Shown here piece by piece: positions 17,443 through 19,786 of a DNA stretch of 19,786 bases. Numbering within the stretch: position 1 is the first letter of the stretch; every line of letters begins with the position of its first letter. A model generated the notes under the pieces. That model was not told the origin of the DNA. It did not search any database and worked only from the letters and a program-made list of their open reading frames with translations. The DNA lies in NCBI GenBank assembly GCA_964354135.1, contig CAYGZA010000088.1:1-19786 (forward strand), given 5' to 3'. Both the position numbers and the translations under genes were made by a program. Origin of the DNA: CAYGZA01 sp964354135 (GTDB lineage: Bacteria; Planctomycetota; Planctomycetia; Pirellulales; Thermoguttaceae).

Positions 17443-18304
17443 CCATTCCGCCTGTCAAAAGCCCCTTGGCGCTTACCGTCAACGCACGCAGTCCCACATC
17501 TTTGAAGGAAAGCCCCAGGGCGAGCCCCACAAGCTGTGTGACATAGAGGACGGGCGTTTGCGGGATCTCGCCGTGGGCCTTTGCCGCGTCGGCCTGGCGC
17601 AGATCGAGGTTTACCTGGCACAGGGGGCAGGCAACGGCCAGGCACTCGGCCCCGGCCCGACGCGCCATGGATAGCAGCTTATGGCCCAATCGGCTCACCA
17701 CGTCGGCGTGCGTCATGGAGAGACTAGCGCCGCAGCACTCGGTCTTGTACGGCCACGGGACCGGCTCCGCGCCGGTGGCCGCGACCAGGTCGTCCATCGA
17801 AGTCGGGTGCTCCGGATTGTCGAAGGCGGCGATCTCCGGCGGGCGGGCCAGCAGGCAGCCGTAGTAGCAGGCAACCCGCAGGCCGACCAGGGGACGGATC
17901 GCCTTCGCGCGGATCTCCCCCAAGCCGAACCGGTTCACCAGGGCGTCGAGAACGTGGTGCACCTCCACACCGCCGTCGTACGGCTTGCCGGTAATCCGCT
18001 CCGCGCGCCGGCGGTCCTCCGGCTCGTGACGGACCTTGTGATTGGCGGTCCGCAGCCGGGCATAGCACGAGGCGCAGGCGGTCATCACCGGAAGGCCCAT
18101 GGCCTGGGCCTTCTGGAGATTCAGCACCGGAAGCGCGACCGCCAGCGACTCGCTGCTGGCGTGGGCCGGCGTGGAGCCGCAGCAAACCCAGTCCGGGATG
18201 TCTTCCAGCTCGATCCCGAGCGCGCGGCAGACCGCGCGAGTCGAGCGGTTGAAGTCCCACGCGGTCGATTCGAGGCTGCAGCCGGGAAAGAACGCGTATT
18301 TCAC
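17396..18304 (-). CDS. hdrB: Heterodisulfide reductase subunit B-like (CCG-domain) protein
   Basis: HdrB carries the two non-cubane [4Fe-4S] clusters that reduce the heterodisulfide in methanogens; in bacteria without CoM/CoB the acceptor is unknown. The 302-aa protein has both CCG domains: FFPGCS (Cys9) with WVCCGS (Cys41, 42) and TACASC (Cys77, 80), then CYYGC (Cys146, 150) with TECCGAS (Cys190, 191) and ACPLC (Cys226, 229). The start is GTG 18304 in a GTGA overlap with hdrC, behind GAGGAAAGG. The last roughly 15 residues (DCKLQIANCKLKTAN) are encoded by a heptamer repeat array, so the native C-terminus probably ended near residue 285. Confidence 0.93.
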   Translation of the reverse strand: MKYAFFPGCSLESTAWDFNRSTRAVCRALGIELEDIPDWVCCGSTPAHASSESLAVALPVLNLQKAQAMGLPVMTACASCYARLRTANHKVRHEPEDRRRAERITGKPYDGGVEVHHVLDALVNRFGLGEIRAKAIRPLVGLRVACYYGCLLARPPEIAAFDNPEHPTSMDDLVAATGAEPVPWPYKTECCGASLSMTHADVVSRLGHKLLSMARRAGAECLAVACPLCQVNLDLRQADAAKAHGEIPQTPVLYVTQLVGLALGLSFKDVGLRALTVSAKGLLTGGMDCKLQIANCKLKTAN

Positions 18305-18861
18305 GGTTTCCTTTCCTCCTCTTCCGCCCGTCGGAAGACCTCGCGCACTTCCTTGGCACCGCCGCTCCGCTTGGGCAGCAGCGAGAGCTTTCCCTTGGCG
18401 AGCATCTGCGGGACCTTGCCGACGTCGGAGAACAGGTCCCCGGAGCGGAGCTTGTACGAAGCCATCATGCCCATTTCGTACACGCGGCCGTGCCGGCGGA
18501 CGCTCCCCAAGAAGCTGCGGTTGAATTGCCTTCCGCGGGCGTCCGGCAGCGCGACCTGGCGGTCGATGGCCATGATCCGCAGGGCGTCCATCACGGCGGC
18601 GACGTCGATGCCCATCGGGCATCGCGTGGTGCATGCCTCGCACGAGGCGCAGAGCCAGATCGCCTGCGAACCGAGCACTTCGGCTTCCGCCCCCAGATGC
18701 ACCAGTCGCATGACCTGGCTGGGGAGGAAATCCATCTCCGGGCCGATCGGGCAGCCGGTGCTGCACTTGTGGCACTGGAAGCAGGCGCTCACCGCCGTGC
18801 CGCTGCGCTCTCGGACCTCTTCGAGCAAGCCGCCAATGCGCCACGCAAGGATGTCTGACAT
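18301..18861 (-). CDS. hdrC: Heterodisulfide reductase subunit C-like ferredoxin
   Basis: HdrC is the small 2[4Fe-4S] protein that wires HdrA to HdrB. The 186-aa product shows two full cluster motifs, CFQCHKCSTGCP (Cys27, 30, 33, 37) and CASCEACTTRCP (Cys71, 74, 77, 81), separated by a helical stretch, followed by the C-terminal region common in HdrC (MMASYKLRSGDLFSDVGKVP). It overlaps hdrB by 4 nt and follows the GXGXG gene after 57 bp. I see no clear Shine-Dalgarno before ATG 18861; the gap holds a short AATTG heptamer array instead. Confidence 0.94.
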   Translation of the reverse strand: MSDILAWRIGGLLEEVRERSGTAVSACFQCHKCSTGCPIGPEMDFLPSQVMRLVHLGAEAEVLGSQAIWLCASCEACTTRCPMGIDVAAVMDALRIMAIDRQVALPDARGRQFNRSFLGSVRRHGRVYEMGMMASYKLRSGDLFSDVGKVPQMLAKGKLSLLPKRSGGAKEVREVFRRAEEEERKP

Positions 18862-18877
18862 AAACGAGCCGCGCTCA

Positions 18878-18905
18878 CAAATTGAAAACTGAAAATTGAA
18901 AATCT
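18878..18905. repeat. Short AAATTG heptamer array
   Basis: Four 7-bp units (caaattg, aaaactg, aaaattg, aaaatct) lie between the GXGXG gene and hdrC. They belong to the same family as the arrays at 14433 and 17334, but without a facing partner. Confidence 0.75.
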
Positions 18906-18918
18906 GCCATCCGCTTTC

Positions 18919-19786
18919 TCATTCCCCCATCCCTTCCATCTCCGCCTCCAGCTCGGCGTCTTTGCGGGGCATCACCTTGCGGTACACCTGGAACGGCGTG
19001 CCCGGGATCCCGTCGACGGAGAGGAGGTCGCGGTCGATGCGGATGCCGAATAGCCGCTCGTTCTCTTCCAGGTACGGCAGGATGAGTCTCCAATCGGCGG
19101 GGGAGAGGGCCCGGAACGCCCCGCCGTTGAGCTGCTCCTCGACCAGCGTCTGGTGCGGATCGCGGACGTAGATCGCCCCGCCGGAGGCCAGCGAAAGCAG
19201 GTTGCTGCCGGGATAGGGCAGCTCCAGCGGGTGCAGTTTGCCGTACTGGTCGTAGTGGAGGCCGTTGACGATGGCCAGTCCGCCGCCCTGGTGCGGGTCG
19301 CCGGCCATGAACGACTCGGCCAGGAAATCCAGGGCGGTGCCGTTGATGACCACCCTCGGCGAGCCGACGGCGTTGATCATCGGACGCCCGGCGGCGTTGC
19401 CCAGCACGTAGACCTCGCCGCCTTTGGCCCCGTAGAGGAAGGTCTGACCCACGTCCCCGTAGACGACCAGCTTGCCCTGCTTGCTGATCTGGCAGAGTTG
19501 GTCCTGGGCGTTGCCGTGGACGTAGAGTTCCAGGCCGTCCATTCCGGAGCCGAGGTAGTCGCCGGGGTTGTCGTAACAATCGACCCGCAGACCCTTGGTG
19601 CCGGGCCCGAACCCTGCGCCGTGGAACCGCGTGCCCCGCGTGTTGTAATGGACGAGGCGCCTCCAGCCCAGCTTGTATGCCCGGACCGCCAGCGCCGCGT
19701 CGCAATTCTCGCCCTCGGGCGCGAAGCCGCGGGCGTCGATCAGCAAAGTTGTCTCCGCGGGCCGCGGACCGCGCAGTCGCTGCCGG
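18919..19786 (-). CDS. GXGXG-domain protein, archaeal-type glutamate synthase GltB3 / FwdC-like (5' end outside window)
   Basis: The visible 289 codons run off the right edge without a convincing start, so the N-terminus is missing. The sequence is the right-handed beta-helix GXGXG domain: repeated blocks GAGFGP, YLGSGMDGLELYVHGNAQDQ, GKLVVYGDVGQTFLYGAKGG and EVYVLGNAAGRPMINAVG, followed by INGTALDFLAESFMAGDP and SLASGGAIYVRDP. This domain is GltB3 in split archaeal-type glutamate synthases (partners: glutamine amidotransferase GltB1 and FMN protein GltB2) and also occurs as FwdC in formylmethanofuran dehydrogenase. The conserved tail LSPADWRLILPYLEENERLFGI favours the GltB3-like group. Partners would be expected just beyond the edge. 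Same strand and 57-bp spacing place it in the hdr operon; its role in that complex is unknown. Confidence 0.85.
   Translation of the reverse strand, partial: RQRLRGPRPAETTLLIDARGFAPEGENCDAALAVRAYKLGWRRLVHYNTRGTRFHGAGFGPGTKGLRVDCYDNPGDYLGSGMDGLELYVHGNAQDQLCQISKQGKLVVYGDVGQTFLYGAKGGEVYVLGNAAGRPMINAVGSPRVVINGTALDFLAESFMAGDPHQGGGLAIVNGLHYDQYGKLHPLELPYPGSNLLSLASGGAIYVRDPHQTLVEEQLNGGAFRALSPADWRLILPYLEENERLFGIRIDRDLLSVDGIPGTPFQVYRKVMPRKDAELEAEMEGMGE

Overview
The window looks like a chromosomal piece of a GC-rich planctomycete, probably of the Pirellulales/Thermoguttaceae type. The main pointers are the 7195-9621 gene, whose N-terminal J-domain-like block (YHRWLGIPP...PPNHYRLL) I know mainly from Planctomycetes, the GGGAGGGCGAGGCT-type intergenic repeat, and the very GC-rich third codon positions. 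This is family recognition from sequence alone; no database search was run. The redox genes suggest an anaerobic or facultatively anaerobic lifestyle.

Left part, + strand (91-6771): thpR (RNA cyclic phosphodiesterase), a 600-bp gap ending in a good sigma70-type promoter overlapped by a LexA-like palindrome, recA, a secreted HtrA/DegP-like serine protease 17 bp behind recA, an 80-bp double palindrome, and alaS. This resembles the classical recA-recX-alaS neighbourhood, with the protease where recX usually sits.

Middle (6795-9621): a lone ParD-like antitoxin gene on the - strand, then a + strand gene with its own near-consensus promoter. That gene encodes an 808-aa planctomycete-type membrane protein: J-like domain, one transmembrane helix, Pro-rich linker, helical region and two homologous C-terminal repeats.

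Right part, all - strand (19786 to 9727): one long redox operon entering from beyond the right edge. In transcription order it encodes a GXGXG protein (GltB3-like, partial), HdrC, HdrB, an HdrA N-terminal half fused to NuoE, a HydB/NuoF-like subunit, a 1110-aa ferredoxin/HdrA/HdrA fusion, MvhD and MetV. Several junctions overlap by 4 nt. The set reads as an NAD(H)-linked, hydrogenase-free, flavin-based electron-bifurcating heterodisulfide-reductase-like complex coupled to methylene-tetrahydrofolate reductase, comparable to the Moorella HdrCBA-MvhD-MetVF cluster and to the NuoEF/HdrA-containing Bam complex. The striking point is that one HdrA is split at its inserted ferredoxin domain and shared between two other subunits, while a second HdrA with complementary clusters is fused behind it.

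Non-coding structure: many gene gaps hold short tandem repeats with a strict 7-bp period (CCCTAGC-, AGGGGCG-, TCAGGGT-, GCTGATA- and AATTGCA-type). At two operon junctions AATTGCA arrays face each other and can fold into long hairpins, and one runs into the 3' end of hdrB.
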